Part shown: in pieces, positions 12,401 to 22,460 of the stretch
Position numbering within the stretch: the stretch's first letter is position 1
How the letters are laid out: each line of letters starts with the position of its first letter
Notes under the pieces: model-generated
Seen by the model: the letters and a program-made list of their open reading frames with translations, nothing else
The model's database searches: none
What the model was told of the DNA's origin: nothing
Translations under genes and position numbers: made by a program
NCBI GenBank assembly: GCA_964059195.1
Contig: CAXKWD010000007.1
Span: 2,418,001 to 2,482,000, forward strand
DNA: 64,000 bases
Origin: Ectobius pallidus
Lineage: Eukaryota; Arthropoda; Insecta; Blattodea; Ectobiidae
Direction: 5' to 3'

Positions 12401-12545
12401 ATCCAATGCCTCTTCGTCTGGCCCATCACCTTTGGCCTGTCCGGCTTGGGTGGCCCTACCAGGAGCTTACGCTCCCGTCGGCATAACTTATCTCTCAGAA
12501 TCTCTTGGGCTCACATCGCTAGAAGATGAGGGTACCATTCGGGGG
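9420..12545 (-). pseudogene. Decayed RTE-like LINE (endonuclease and reverse transcriptase)
   Basis: Minus-strand fragments appear in the correct order. An endonuclease start is at 12180-12401 (RRCTSNVLSLYKPRALKLL). A linker follows at 10986-11240, RT pieces at 10640-10834 (GLICPIYKKEDAMLCKNYRA) and 10252-10575 (FVDFRSPYDSINRKEL, GLRQGDSLSC), then 9815-10174 (KVDSFVYLGSQVN). The C-terminal tail at about 9480-9660 reads RMSNNEMAKRV and VGRPKSRWMDG. These tail motifs characterise RTE-type elements. Several frameshifts and stops separate the pieces. The 5' part is shared with copy B (38494-39110), where a deletion removed everything downstream. Confidence 0.85.
11729..11755. repeat. (CAGT)n microsatellite
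   Basis: About seven uninterrupted CAGT units lie inside the RTE-like relic. This is absent from copy B because that part of the relic is deleted there. Confidence 0.9.
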
Positions 12546-12913
12546 GATCAAGTGTTTTTAGTGTAATTTAGTCTATTCAAAGTGATATTAATATATTAGT
12601 ATATTATTTAACAGGCTGCGAGCCATCAAGATTAATAAATAGTGTTCAAGTTTATTGCTTCTTCCTTCCAACATACCGTGAAAGGGTTTGCAACAATTTA
12701 ATTTGGATTATATCCACTTAATACTAGAGGTGCAAACCTTTTCAGTATGATAAAGAACAACCAGCTTAAATAGAGCCTTGGCCCTTTCACTACCATGTAA
12801 TACCTCCAGTTCCTTTGGAGTGTTGTTGAGCAAATGGTATAACTAAGTTATAAAAACACATAGCTTTCCACTTGAAAGGGTCTAGATAATCCCTGACACG
12901 AGTTCTGTTTTAG

Positions 12914-12932
12914 GGTTTCCATCATCTTACTG
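12914..12932 (+). other. Probable 5' extension of the IR exon (signal-peptide core)
   Basis: Between the acceptor-like TTCTGTTTTAG and the first ATG the frame reads G/VSIILL, running on into MSLAAS. Together this makes a hydrophobic run fitting a signal peptide, which the ATG-initiated product lacks. The exon would begin with one base of a split codon. The same bases are present at 39474-39492 in copy B. Confidence 0.5.
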
Positions 12933-14702
12933 ATGTCGCTTGCTGCAAGTCAACTCCATGCAAGACTGCTACCTCTTAAGTACACTGCTTTGGAAGAAGA
13001 CTTGTCAGACTGCATCCTTAACATTTCCGCAACATATTTGAGGACAGACTTGCCGCTTCTTGTGCAGACACCTGACACTTGGCCAGGATTTTCTGAAAAA
13101 AACAAGCATGGGGACAAAATAATAGAAGCTCTACAGAATAGAGGCAACGTACCTCTAGCTGTAAGCGGTCAAACGAAAACCTTAGAGTTAAACACTCGTA
13201 ACGCCATGAAGCCAGGTTCATATCTCTTTATACTGACAGGGATTCGCAGAAGCATCTTTGGAATGGCTAACAGCATGTTTGAAAGAATAGGGGCTGACAT
13301 GAGGAACAACAGGGCTCCACTCATGTTTGTTACAGACTTTCTTCCTCAACGATATGCTGCAATGCTTCTATCCATCGCTTTGGTGTTTGGTTACACAGAA
13401 GCCCTTGTTGTGAATCATGTACGTGACGAAGTCTACGTTCTGGGTTGGTTGCCAAAACATCAGAGGAACTTGTGTGAATCAACTGATGTTCTCTTTCTGA
13501 AAGCTCATTACATGGATACATGGAATTGTAAAGAAAAGAAGTTCGAAGGAAACGACAATCTGTTCCCGTCAAAACGCCTAGTTGACATTAAAAACTGCAT
13601 TCTGTTCGGGAGAGTAGATGTCAATCTTTTGCTCATTGCTCCTATTATTAATATGCCACTTTTGGTATTCAGAGATAATAAAATGATTAGATTGTTTGAC
13701 GTTAGTGTCCCAAGAGGCAGTCATTTTGGGCTATTCATGTCGTACACTGACTACCGCATTCTTGATGAGTGCACAGCAACATATCCTCACATCAAAGAGG
13801 AGTTGGGGTGGTACGTTCCTTCCGGAACCACGGTGCCGCGGTGGTTGGCTATATTCAAGGCGTTCGGTCCAGACTTGTGGATCCTAGCAGCCTTCACATT
13901 TATCATGGGCACAGTTGTTTCATATTTGCTGGCAGTGGATCGCAGTTTCACAAAAGCGGCGATGAATGCTTTGTTGTCACACTTGGCAGTGGGGGTGGAG
14001 GATAAGCTGGCCGGGACGATAGCTACAACTTTCTTCGCGTTCTGGCTCTTCTATTGTCTTCATATCAACACCGCCTACCAGGCTGCTCTATTTGGGTTCC
14101 TAGTAGACCCTGGAGAAGTTCCACCCATTCAGACCTTAGAGGAACTTGAAAATTCTGGACTAGAAACGTACGCTCTAATGGACTCGTCTCCTTTCTTCGG
14201 GAATAAGTACGAGAACGTGACGGTGTATGAGTCAGACATGTCTAACGTGTCATGGATTTCCAGAATTTCCACCAAGAAGGACGTGGGATTACTGACGTTC
14301 AGTAGCTCCATGAATACGTACTTTGGAGGTCTCCGAACGGCGGATGGGAAACCCTATCTCCTTCCTCTCTTGGAGAAGGTTGATACGGTTTATTTCAGCG
14401 CGTTAATTGAGAGCAAACTAAGTTGCATGGTACACGACCATATCGACAACATGATCACCAGATGCATGGAGGCTGGATTCTTTGAACGTCATACTAGACT
14501 GCTGAATTCTTTTGGTGAACTGATCTCCAAGAACAACACTACTACAGATGTCTTCTCGTTTTCTTTGTCACACCTAGAAGGAGCTTTCTACGTGCTACTG
14601 TATGGTTTATTGTCCTCGCTGATTGTGTTTCTTTGTGAAGTTCTCTGCAATAAGATCGCCATGGCATTCCCTAATTTCACACGATCTCTGCAGTTGTCAT
14701 AA
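12933..14702 (+). CDS. Divergent ionotropic receptor (IR), copy A
   Basis: Membrane ligand-gated cation-channel subunit of the insect IR family, expected in chemosensory neuron dendrites. In this 589-residue frame the S1-like region precedes GWYVPSGTTVPRW (about 292). M1 is about 315-337 (DLWILAAFTFIMG), followed by a short pore loop. M3 is about 362-390 (TTFFAFWLFYCLHINTAYQ), at the position of the SYTANLAAF block of glutamate receptors. S2 follows, and M4 is about 550-573 (AFYVLLYGLLSSLIVFLCEV). No classic glutamate-binding residues are evident, as usual in divergent IRs. The stated ATG follows an upstream in-frame stop at 12894. However, the frame continues upstream to an acceptor-like TTTTAG (AG at 12912-12913) and adds the hydrophobic VSIILL, so the true start probably lies in an unlocated first exon. 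No internal stops. Confidence 0.88.
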   Translation: MSLAASQLHARLLPLKYTALEEDLSDCILNISATYLRTDLPLLVQTPDTWPGFSEKNKHGDKIIEALQNRGNVPLAVSGQTKTLELNTRNAMKPGSYLFILTGIRRSIFGMANSMFERIGADMRNNRAPLMFVTDFLPQRYAAMLLSIALVFGYTEALVVNHVRDEVYVLGWLPKHQRNLCESTDVLFLKAHYMDTWNCKEKKFEGNDNLFPSKRLVDIKNCILFGRVDVNLLLIAPIINMPLLVFRDNKMIRLFDVSVPRGSHFGLFMSYTDYRILDECTATYPHIKEELGWYVPSGTTVPRWLAIFKAFGPDLWILAAFTFIMGTVVSYLLAVDRSFTKAAMNALLSHLAVGVEDKLAGTIATTFFAFWLFYCLHINTAYQAALFGFLVDPGEVPPIQTLEELENSGLETYALMDSSPFFGNKYENVTVYESDMSNVSWISRISTKKDVGLLTFSSSMNTYFGGLRTADGKPYLLPLLEKVDTVYFSALIESKLSCMVHDHIDNMITRCMEAGFFERHTRLLNSFGELISKNNTTTDVFSFSLSHLEGAFYVLLYGLLSSLIVFLCEVLCNKIAMAFPNFTRSLQLS

Positions 14703-15123
14703 TGGTGCAGATAAGCTCAAATGTGTCTTGGTGAAGTTCTCTGTAATAGCATTGTTATGATACTCGCAAGGAAACTAGAAAAACTTGCCTCATACTGTTC
14801 TTAGTTTTATTGAAAGTTTGATTATAAAGAAGCCCACAGTATTTCATAGGTAAGTAACAGGATTGGTTGGTGGAAACGTGACAGAAACCAAAGCAAAGAT
14901 TGTAACCCCTTCATTCGAGCACAGAATGTAGCAATGGACTAACATGAAATGCTCTTAAAAATAATTGAGATACATTACAGCACTGCAAGAAACCTGAGCC
15001 ACAAAAGTACACATAATCAATTCCTAAATAATTTGAGAATGGTACTTGACTACAATAACGCGTTGTACTCTCTAATGTATACTTAACAATAGATAAAGAC
15101 AGTTTAAGAATGTATATTAGGAC

Positions 15124-15749
15124 TACACTGACCGGCAAAAAAAAAAAAAAAAAAAAAAAACTGATCACTGTAAAATTTGTTGTACTTTTAAGATTAAACA
15201 TAATTTTGATTGGATGTTTTTACAGCGTTGTTGGTGAGGATGAATTATTATTTTTAATGGACCATTAGCTATAGATACAGCATATCTGCTTTCTTCATAT
15301 TTTCACTTTATCACCAAAAAAAAACAAAAAAAAAAAAAAACATCGCAATACGGTGATTTCAATATGATTATAAGCACTAACTTGTCGTACATATTGCTAG
15401 GTGTTTCATTGTTGTATTGCGTCATTTCCTTCCAAACTGAACGGAAACTGTCTCCCTTCGCATTGAAGTGATTCTGTCAGTAAGTTTAGTTGAAATTATG
15501 CCTCTCAGTCCTGAAGACTTTGCCAAAGCTGTTGCTCTAATTGATGATGGATGCAGCCTCCGTTATGGCGCTGCAACCTTAGGCTCACCATTCACCACGG
15601 TGCAAGAGGAAAAATGGGGAATTAAGTGTGAAATGTGTCATTAAATTTTAATCTTAAAAATGTATACAATTGCAGTAATTTTATTTCAAGCACTAGGCCT
15701 ACTAAACTTAATTTTTAAAAAATTCTTTAAGTAATCGGTATTCAGTGTA
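15124..15749 (+). pseudogene. Tc1/mariner relic, copy A, with damaged right end
   Basis: The left end is TACACTGACCGGC followed by a poly-A run. The right end keeps only CAGTGTA, having lost the TTTTTTGCCGGT part that copy B preserves. From 15498 to 15644 a 48-residue frame (MPLSPEDFAKAVALIDDG, then GAATLGSPFTTVQE) resembles the first helix-turn-helix of Tc1-like transposases. The catalytic DDE domain is gone. The element is inactive and shared by both duplicates, so it predates the duplication. Confidence 0.82.
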
Positions 15750-16554
15750 GTATGCATGTATATCTGTCGTAACAATAACAAGCTTGCCATTAGAATATCA
15801 TGACGAAGGTTTTATATCTTTCAGTCTTAGACTTCGTCGTTTATTTAAGGTTTAACATACCTTAGTCAACAGCATTCTTGATGTTCATAGATACGAGAAG
15901 TGTACAGTGTTCATTACCACGATAAAAATGAAATAGCATTAACAAAGGCTATATTATGATAACTATAGCTTCAGTCATATTTACTGTAAATTCTACGTCA
16001 CAACTAAAGGATAAGCCTCGTAACATTGTACATTGGGACTGGTGATACAACTAGATGTTAAGCATCCCCAGCACAATCATGTTAATCTTAGAAATAACCT
16101 TGAAAGGGTCTGAACTAGGAAATATTACGATGAATGCGTTTCGAGTCCATTTCATATGTAAATTTGAAGAGAATCGGAATCTTTGGAAAATCTAATCTAT
16201 CGGAATTATGCATCAATTTATTTAATTTGGGCTATTAGGAGTTTTACAATCACTTCCAATTTTACGTAATGATAGTTGTGAAGGCAGACAGACTTTATTT
16301 CGCGTGATGATATTATTCTCGTTTGCATTTAATTCGATAATTATTATTTCCCGTATGATAATATATTGGAAAGTTCTAGTAGGAATAATTGATTGTGGAA
16401 TTAAGGAAATAGCTGTTACGTCATCACAAGAATGCTATGTTCACATATGTAATTATCTCGCGTCACAAAGTAAAGAAACCATTGCGGGCTTTGGAACAAT
16501 TAGTTCGAAAAGTGACTTGATTTTCTGATGAGTTGTAGCATGGATGCCTTTCAG
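15750..16554 (+). other. Receptor 3' flank, non-coding
   Basis: No gene seen. It aligns with 42335-43138 at high but imperfect identity; clustered differences near 16050-16110 mark the end of the nearly identical block around the receptor. A 'gcagacagactttat' motif near 16285 resembles other short dispersed repeats in the window. Confidence 0.5.
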
Positions 16555-16740
16555 TTTCTGTCTGCCGTGAAGTCGGTCGCACTGATGTTACGGACGGGGA
16601 TCGACAAGAAGACCATCTGCATGGTTGGCAGAGATCTTCGCTGGTCTCCGTGGGTTATCGGGTTTAGATCCGGGCTTGATTCCAAGTATTCATCGTCTTA
16701 TTTCTGTATTTTCTTGGTTCACGAAGGAATGACCAAAAAG
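16555..16740 (+). CDS. Exon-like block of unknown identity, copy A
   Basis: 186 bp (62 codons, no stop) lie between an acceptor-like CCTTTCAG and a strong donor AAAAAG/GTGAGT. The predicted peptide contains TGIDKKTICMVGRDLRWSPW and ends HEGMTKK. It is more GC-rich than its surroundings. I do not recognise the product. Copy B keeps both splice sites and the open frame but differs at seven codons, all amino-acid-changing. It could be an internal exon of an unrecognised gene, a captured exon in a repeat, or a chance open frame. Confidence 0.35.
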
Positions 16741-17139
16741 GTGAGTCCCTGCAAATCTTGTAGTGTTTGTTATTTGTTGTGAATATTAAATAGTCTGGTG
16801 TTGAAATTATTTGTTAAAGGGACACGTTTGTAATAGTTATATTTGCTTTAGTCTCGGAAATAAGAAATTCTTTAGTATTGTGATTTAATGTCATCTAATT
16901 CATCGGAATTTTCAAAACAGGAATAATTTATCTTCATGTTAAAGTTTCAGATTATGTGCTTAAAGTGTGAAGGGTTGTTTTTTAAACGATGTTGTTGCTT
17001 AAATGTCGTGTTTAATCATAAGACCTGTGGATCTCGAGCTCAGGGTTCCTGAGATCGAGACGGTGCAGGCCCTGGATTTGTCACCGTGAGTGTCTTGTTT
17101 TCTCCAGCCATTAGCATTGCTTGGTTTGGGTTGTTTTGG

Positions 17140-17800
17140 AGTTGTTTCGAATACGTTTTATTGGATTTTCATAAAACTTGGTATACACATTTACAACGTC
17201 CAAGGGAAAAAGCCCATTTATTTTGAACCAAATCGGTTGACCGGCACAGAAATAACGATTAATTAATGGTCACAACAGCCACATGGCTGACTCACTCACT
17301 CACTCAATCACTCACTCACTCACTCACTGACATTAATGTTTGCCCACTTTCAGATGAGATAGAAACTTGAAATTTGGTACACATATAGCTTTTAGGCTGT
17401 AAACCACAGGAAAATTCCAAAAAGTTTATTCTTTTTAATTTTTGGCCCTAAAAACCCCCGAAAAAGGGTTCGACTCGTCTCACTGACATTAATGTTTGCT
17501 CACTTTCAGATGAGCTAGAAACTTGACATTTGGAACACATATAGCTTTTAGGCTGTAAACCACAGGCAAATTCATATAATGTTGATTTTTAAAATTTTTA
17601 GCCCTAAAAACCCGGAAAAAGTGATCGGTATCCATGGCAACGGTAGACAACATTACCTACTGTGTTCACATAGGGCTTTGGAAGTTGCATTTGGGAGGTC
17701 CCAGGTTCAAATTACAAAGCCGGCCGACTCTTATTTCCGATACGGTGTCACTTTAAAAAAAAAAAGCTTTTCCTAAGAACCTCACTGGGGGTTTGGGAGA
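17140..17800 (+). repeat. Repeat block with two ~152-bp tandem units
   Basis: Units starting near 17331 and 17483 share CATTAATGTTTGC, TTTCAGATGAG, ACACATATAGC and TTAGGCTGTAAACCACAG. A (CACT)n stretch lies just upstream (17286-17330). A downstream segment with a GGTTCAAAT box and a poly-A run looks SINE-like but is too degraded to classify. The copy B equivalent is 43710-44330. Confidence 0.7.
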
Positions 17801-18835
17801 AGAGCCCCCAACAAGAAAAGCGAGCTGCGTTGTCCGAAGACCCGAACCATATAGATTGGCTCTCGGAAGGCTTATCAGCGGCCGAAGTGCCACAAGCATT
17901 AGTAACCGTAACTAAAGTAAACAAGACAAGTTCAGATGTACCAGTTTCTGTCAGTAGAATTACTTATTAAAGAGCATGCATTTACTTTCAGAAGTTCTAT
18001 CCAGATGGTACTACACACAAATCGTATTATTTGTCTATTTGACAGCATACAAACACAATACTAATTTTATAATGGGTATAACTAGCTACAATAATATTGC
18101 ATGGCTCACATTATTCTAAACCTAACGTATCAAATTGCCGATAGCTTATTGATATTGTTCGTGCACCTTGATTGATTGATTTCTTTATAACGATGTCAGT
18201 GTAAATCAAATCAGGTAAACTGATGTAATAAAATGGCAGAATGCCTTTGTTTAATAAATGATAATAGAAATTATGATAGGTCTATGCAGAAAATAAGTTT
18301 TTTTTTTTTTTTTTTTTTGTAATCGATCTCAGAGTTCAACTTCAGATCGATTCATTAAACAGGGCTTATGGATGAACTGAGGTCTGAAGTTTGATAAGCA
18401 TATGTGAAGGAATATGTGAGTATCATCTATTCATTTTGAGAATGCAAGTGCTTGTCAACATCAACAGGAAATCGGAAAAGAAGAAACCGTCCAGAAATCA
18501 TTAGAAAAGGATTATTAGCCGACCTCAAAGGACTCTAACTTGGTTAACACTAACCCAAACGCATGGAAAACTGTAGTGCTTAAGAAGAGTCAAGCTCAAA
18601 ACAAACATCAAGAAGTAAAGCAAACTGGTGGAAGTTATAAACCGGAAGTAAAAGGGAGATGAACCAGAAAATTATTGACAGGAAATCAGTAGAAAAATAA
18701 CCTTAGCACTATTAAGAGAACAAAATTTATTTTTGTATTAAGGTTTGAACCAACAGTGGAAAAACAAGATATGGAAACTTTTCTGACAGCTCATAAAAGT
18801 TATAATTATGTGGAGAGAAGTTGATCTCAAAATAT
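17801..18835 (+). other. Non-coding flank, partly related to the other IR locus
   Basis: No gene. 18200-18420 is recognisably similar to 54040-54250, inside the intron of the minus-strand receptor; shared landmarks are TCAGGTAAACTGATGTAA, CAATTATGATA and ATTCATTAA. This suggests old shared ancestry or a shared repeat. Confidence 0.5.
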
Positions 18836-21655
18836 GCTGTAAAACAATTTGACTTTAAAATTCTGTACTGGAATGTTCAGTCCCTCTTAAACAAAATAGA
18901 TTATATTACGCAACTTCTTAATGATTTAAATATTGATATACTGTGTGTGACTGAACATTGGTTAACCTTATTCGAGTTGTCCACAGTAAAAATAGAAGGA
19001 TTTTATTTAAGTGATTCCTATTGTAGGTCAACTAAAGGCAAACATGGCGGTTCAGCTATATTCGTTAAAGAAGGTATTTTATCTAAAAAGACAGTTGATT
19101 TTACCGATCTATCTACTGATAATATATTTGAAATAAGTGGAATATTTATTGAGAGCGTTAATGGTTTCTGCTTATGTCTTTATAGAACACCTGACAATAG
19201 TAATTGTGTCTTTGAGGTTTTTCTATCTAAATTAAATGAACTTTTTAGTATTTTGTACAAATCCTCTTTTAATACTAATATTGTATTAACAGCAGACTTT
19301 AACGTTGATTTTTGTGGAACGAGCAGTCACACAAAAGACTTGTTGAATTTATTTGAGAGCTTCGGCTTACGTGCTTCTAATGACCAACCAACTCGTCCAG
19401 GTCGGGATGGCAACCATGGTACAGCCATTGATAACATTATTACAAATATTCATGTAGAGAAATGTTCCGTCAATCTCCTCCCAACTGTTTTTTCGGACCA
19501 TGATGCTTTAATATTTCAGACTGCTTTACCCAGCAAAAGATCTGCTGGTGTATTTTCCTCATACAATTCCATAAGGCCTTTTAATGAAATGACTATTGTT
19601 TATTTTATATATTTATTAAAACAGGTGAATTGGTTTGGTATATATAGTGTACATGATATTAATGATAAACTTAATAATTTTTTTAATATATTGCAACACA
19701 TTGCAGATAAGGCTTTTCCTTTAAAGTTCGTCAAGTCAGGTATCAGTATGAAAGGTAGTAAAAATAAGTGGTACACTAGAGAGTTGGATGTTTTAAGAGA
19801 TAAATGTCTATTCTATTATAAGTTGTTTACTTATTATGGAGTGACTTCTGCTAAATGTAAATATGCTGCACTAAAAAAAATTTACAAATCAAAGCTTCGG
19901 TCAACTAAAATCAATTATTATTCTAATGTTATTGGTAATTCTAAGAATAAATGCAAATCTACTTGGTCTGTCGTCTCTGACCTTTTGAATGATAATTCCA
20001 AATGTAACACATCTTCTTCTGTTTTGAATGCTAATGGTTTTAATTCTTTCTTCGTTAACGTTTCTGAAAGCATTGTATCTAATATACCTAATGACAGTAC
20101 CGCTATGGATTTCCTTCCACTATTAGACAAACCTAACAGCACATTTACATTCAAGCATACTTCTGTCGAAGCCATGTATGATGTCATTCTCAAACTCAGT
20201 AACAGCTCCTCTCTAGATGTATATGGTATGAACGCAAAGATTCTTAAAATAGCTTCAGAATTAATTTGTGAACCTCTGGTGCATATTTTTAACTGTTGCA
20301 TTGATAGATGTATTTTCCCCGACATGCTGAAATTCGTCAAGGTAATTCCCATTTATAAAAAGGGATGCAAACATGATTATAACAATTACAGGCCTATTAG
20401 CATTGTTCCAATTGTTTCTAAAGTCTTTGAGATTCTATTGAACAAACAGATTGTACAATACTTTGAAAGTAATACCCTTTTCACTCCAACCCAATACGGA
20501 TTTAGAGCTGGACGTAGTACTATAGATGCTGTTATTGCTTTTGTTAAACGATGCTTTGAAGGACTAGAAACTGGTAACTTTGTTCACAGTAAATTCTTTG
20601 ATTTAACAAAGGCTTTCGACACCGTGTGCCACAGTTTTCTTCTCCAAAAACTTGCTTTCTATGGTTTTGGTAATGCAAGTGTTGAGCTATTATCATCTTA
20701 TTTAAATGGAAGATACCAATCCGTGTGTTTCAATGGTAAAACCTCTGAATTTAAGCAAATTATGAATGGTGTCCCTCAGGGCTCCGTTCTTGGGCCTGTT
20801 CTATTTATTATATACATAAACGATCTGTCTGTAAATGTTCAAAATGAATGTCTGGAAACTTATCTATTTGCTGATGACTTGGCACTCAATGCAGTCCATA
20901 AGAATTCTGATTTTTTAACTAACACGGTCGATCAAATGTCTACTAAGGTTCTTGAATGGTGTAATGCTAATAAGCTCAAATTAAATGATGCTAAAACAGT
21001 TGATTTGAAATTTAATATTAGACCTCAAGAGTATGATCGAGACAAATACTTTAGATTCTTAGGCATTCACATTGAACCTGGCTTGGGCTGGACATCTCAT
21101 ACAAACTACGTTGCTAGCAAAATTAGTAAAAGTTTATTTATCTTAAGGCTACTAAGCCACAGCCTAGGTCCTGCTTCCTTATTAACTGTTTACTATGCTT
21201 TTGTTCACAGCCACCTAAGTTACGGAATTCTGTTATGGGGCAATCATTCTACTGCTAAGAAATTATTTATTTTGCAGAAGAAAGCTGTGAGAATTATCAG
21301 CGGAGCTCCCTTAGGATCTCATTGTAAACCTTTGTTCTCTAAATTAGGGATCTTGAGTTTGCCATCAATGTATGTCTTGAGTTGCCTGCTGTATATGAAA
21401 AATAATGTTTGCACTTCCACTGCTAATCTTTATACTCATAATTATTTCACTCGAAATAGAGATAACGTTTATCCGAATAAAAACAAATTCAGCATCGCTC
21501 AAAAAAGTTTTGACACAGTCTCTATCAAATTATTCAATAGTTTACCTGATGGCATTAAGAAGTCAACCCTACAAGCCTTCAAGAGGGCACTCAAGACTAA
21601 ATTGGTGGCCAACCCAATCTATGACCTTGACGAATTTTTCAGTATCAATTGGTAG
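18836..21655 (+). CDS. LINE endonuclease-reverse transcriptase, open throughout
   Basis: Polyprotein for target-primed reverse transcription. The open frame extends five codons further left (from 18821), but those belong to the target DNA, as the empty site shows. Numbered from 18821, the AP-like endonuclease occupies about 8-240 (KILYWNVQSLLNK, then ILCVTEHWL, TADFNVDF, FSDHDAL). The RT domain is about 500-770 (VIPIYKKGCKHDYNNYRPIS, GVPQGSVLGPVLF, FADD at 683-686). The C-terminal tail contains SIKLFNSLPDGIKKS. There is no RNase H domain. There are no stops or frameshifts in 939 residues, which fits recent insertion. The clade looks CR1/L2/Jockey-like but is not pinned down. Confidence 0.9.
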   Translation, partial: AVKQFDFKILYWNVQSLLNKIDYITQLLNDLNIDILCVTEHWLTLFELSTVKIEGFYLSDSYCRSTKGKHGGSAIFVKEGILSKKTVDFTDLSTDNIFEISGIFIESVNGFCLCLYRTPDNSNCVFEVFLSKLNELFSILYKSSFNTNIVLTADFNVDFCGTSSHTKDLLNLFESFGLRASNDQPTRPGRDGNHGTAIDNIITNIHVEKCSVNLLPTVFSDHDALIFQTALPSKRSAGVFSSYNSIRPFNEMTIVYFIYLLKQVNWFGIYSVHDINDKLNNFFNILQHIADKAFPLKFVKSGISMKGSKNKWYTRELDVLRDKCLFYYKLFTYYGVTSAKCKYAALKKIYKSKLRSTKINYYSNVIGNSKNKCKSTWSVVSDLLNDNSKCNTSSSVLNANGFNSFFVNVSESIVSNIPNDSTAMDFLPLLDKPNSTFTFKHTSVEAMYDVILKLSNSSSLDVYGMNAKILKIASELICEPLVHIFNCCIDRCIFPDMLKFVKVIPIYKKGCKHDYNNYRPISIVPIVSKVFEILLNKQIVQYFESNTLFTPTQYGFRAGRSTIDAVIAFVKRCFEGLETGNFVHSKFFDLTKAFDTVCHSFLLQKLAFYGFGNASVELLSSYLNGRYQSVCFNGKTSEFKQIMNGVPQGSVLGPVLFIIYINDLSVNVQNECLETYLFADDLALNAVHKNSDFLTNTVDQMSTKVLEWCNANKLKLNDAKTVDLKFNIRPQEYDRDKYFRFLGIHIEPGLGWTSHTNYVASKISKSLFILRLLSHSLGPASLLTVYYAFVHSHLSYGILLWGNHSTAKKLFILQKKAVRIISGAPLGSHCKPLFSKLGILSLPSMYVLSCLLYMKNNVCTSTANLYTHNYFTRNRDNVYPNKNKFSIAQKSFDTVSIKLFNSLPDGIKKSTLQAFKRALKTKLVANPIYDLDEFFSINW

Positions 21656-21745
21656 CCCATAATGTTTTGTTTTCTGACGTTGCTATACATTCTGTGAATG
21701 TCTCCAGCATAAGAACTCTATCTATCTATCTATCTATCTATCTAT
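18836..21745 (+). mobile_element. Recent LINE insertion, 5'-truncated, (TCTA)n tail
   Basis: Copy B at 45371-45382 is the unoccupied site: its CAAAATAT/CCGACC is split in copy A. The insert runs from GCTGTAAAAC to a (TCTA)n tail at about 21719-21745. There is no clear target duplication beyond the ambiguous TAT. The 2,910-bp insert begins inside the coding frame, so it is 5'-truncated or lacks a first ORF. A microsatellite tail instead of poly-A is seen in CR1/L2-like and some Jockey-like LINEs. Confidence 0.93.
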
Positions 21746-22460
21746 CCGACCATTTAAAGTAGGAGTTCCTGAAACCCTGTGGGAAGATATTTTTGTGAAG
21801 ATTTTTGGCCACTAAGTAAGTACTTTCAATCTCCCAAAACATAGACGAAATTTAAAGTCACAACGATAGGTGATGATTTGAGAAATCTAAAGTTGCTGTA
21901 TATAAATGTTCAGTGATTAAACAGTAAAGAAAACATGTTGAGGATACATGTTGTAAATTACTTTGGATTTTTTCAATCTGTGTTGAGTTATGGTCTAATT
22001 CTGGGGAAACAGCTGCATATAAATAAGGAGTTACAGAAAAAAAGCTTTGAGAATAATAAATAACATTCCTTTCAAAGAACATTGCAAGCCTTTATTTAAG
22101 AGAAGTGGTATACTGACTGACTGACAGACTGGTAAATTTGTATGTTTTCTTACGTTTGCAGAAGAACTCTAGATAGATCAGACTAAGTTTACGTTAGATG
22201 TTCCTTACAGTAGGCTAGCCAAATGTCAAAACAGTTTCTCCATCAATAGTCTGAAACTGTTTAACAAGTTTTAATGATTGTAAACTTTTAGACTTTAAAA
22301 TACTTAAGGAAAGATTATAAAAATGGCTATGACTAACATAAATGAATATCAAGACTTGAAATCTGTCAAATTATAAGTTTTATATGTGTATATTTTGACG
22401 TTGTCTATTGCAAAATTGTGTATGCCTATAGACAATAAAGAGTTGTGAGATTTGAATAGA
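21746..22460 (+). pseudogene. Older LINE relic (RT C-terminal end), copy A
   Basis: From about 21960 the forward strand reads SVLSYGLILG, then HCKPLF-like and SGILT-like words across frameshifts, the order seen after the RT core in the intact LINE. It ends with ACAATAAAGAG near 22432. It has many stops. The copy B equivalent is 45381-46095. The intact LINE inserted immediately upstream of this relic. Confidence 0.65.
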
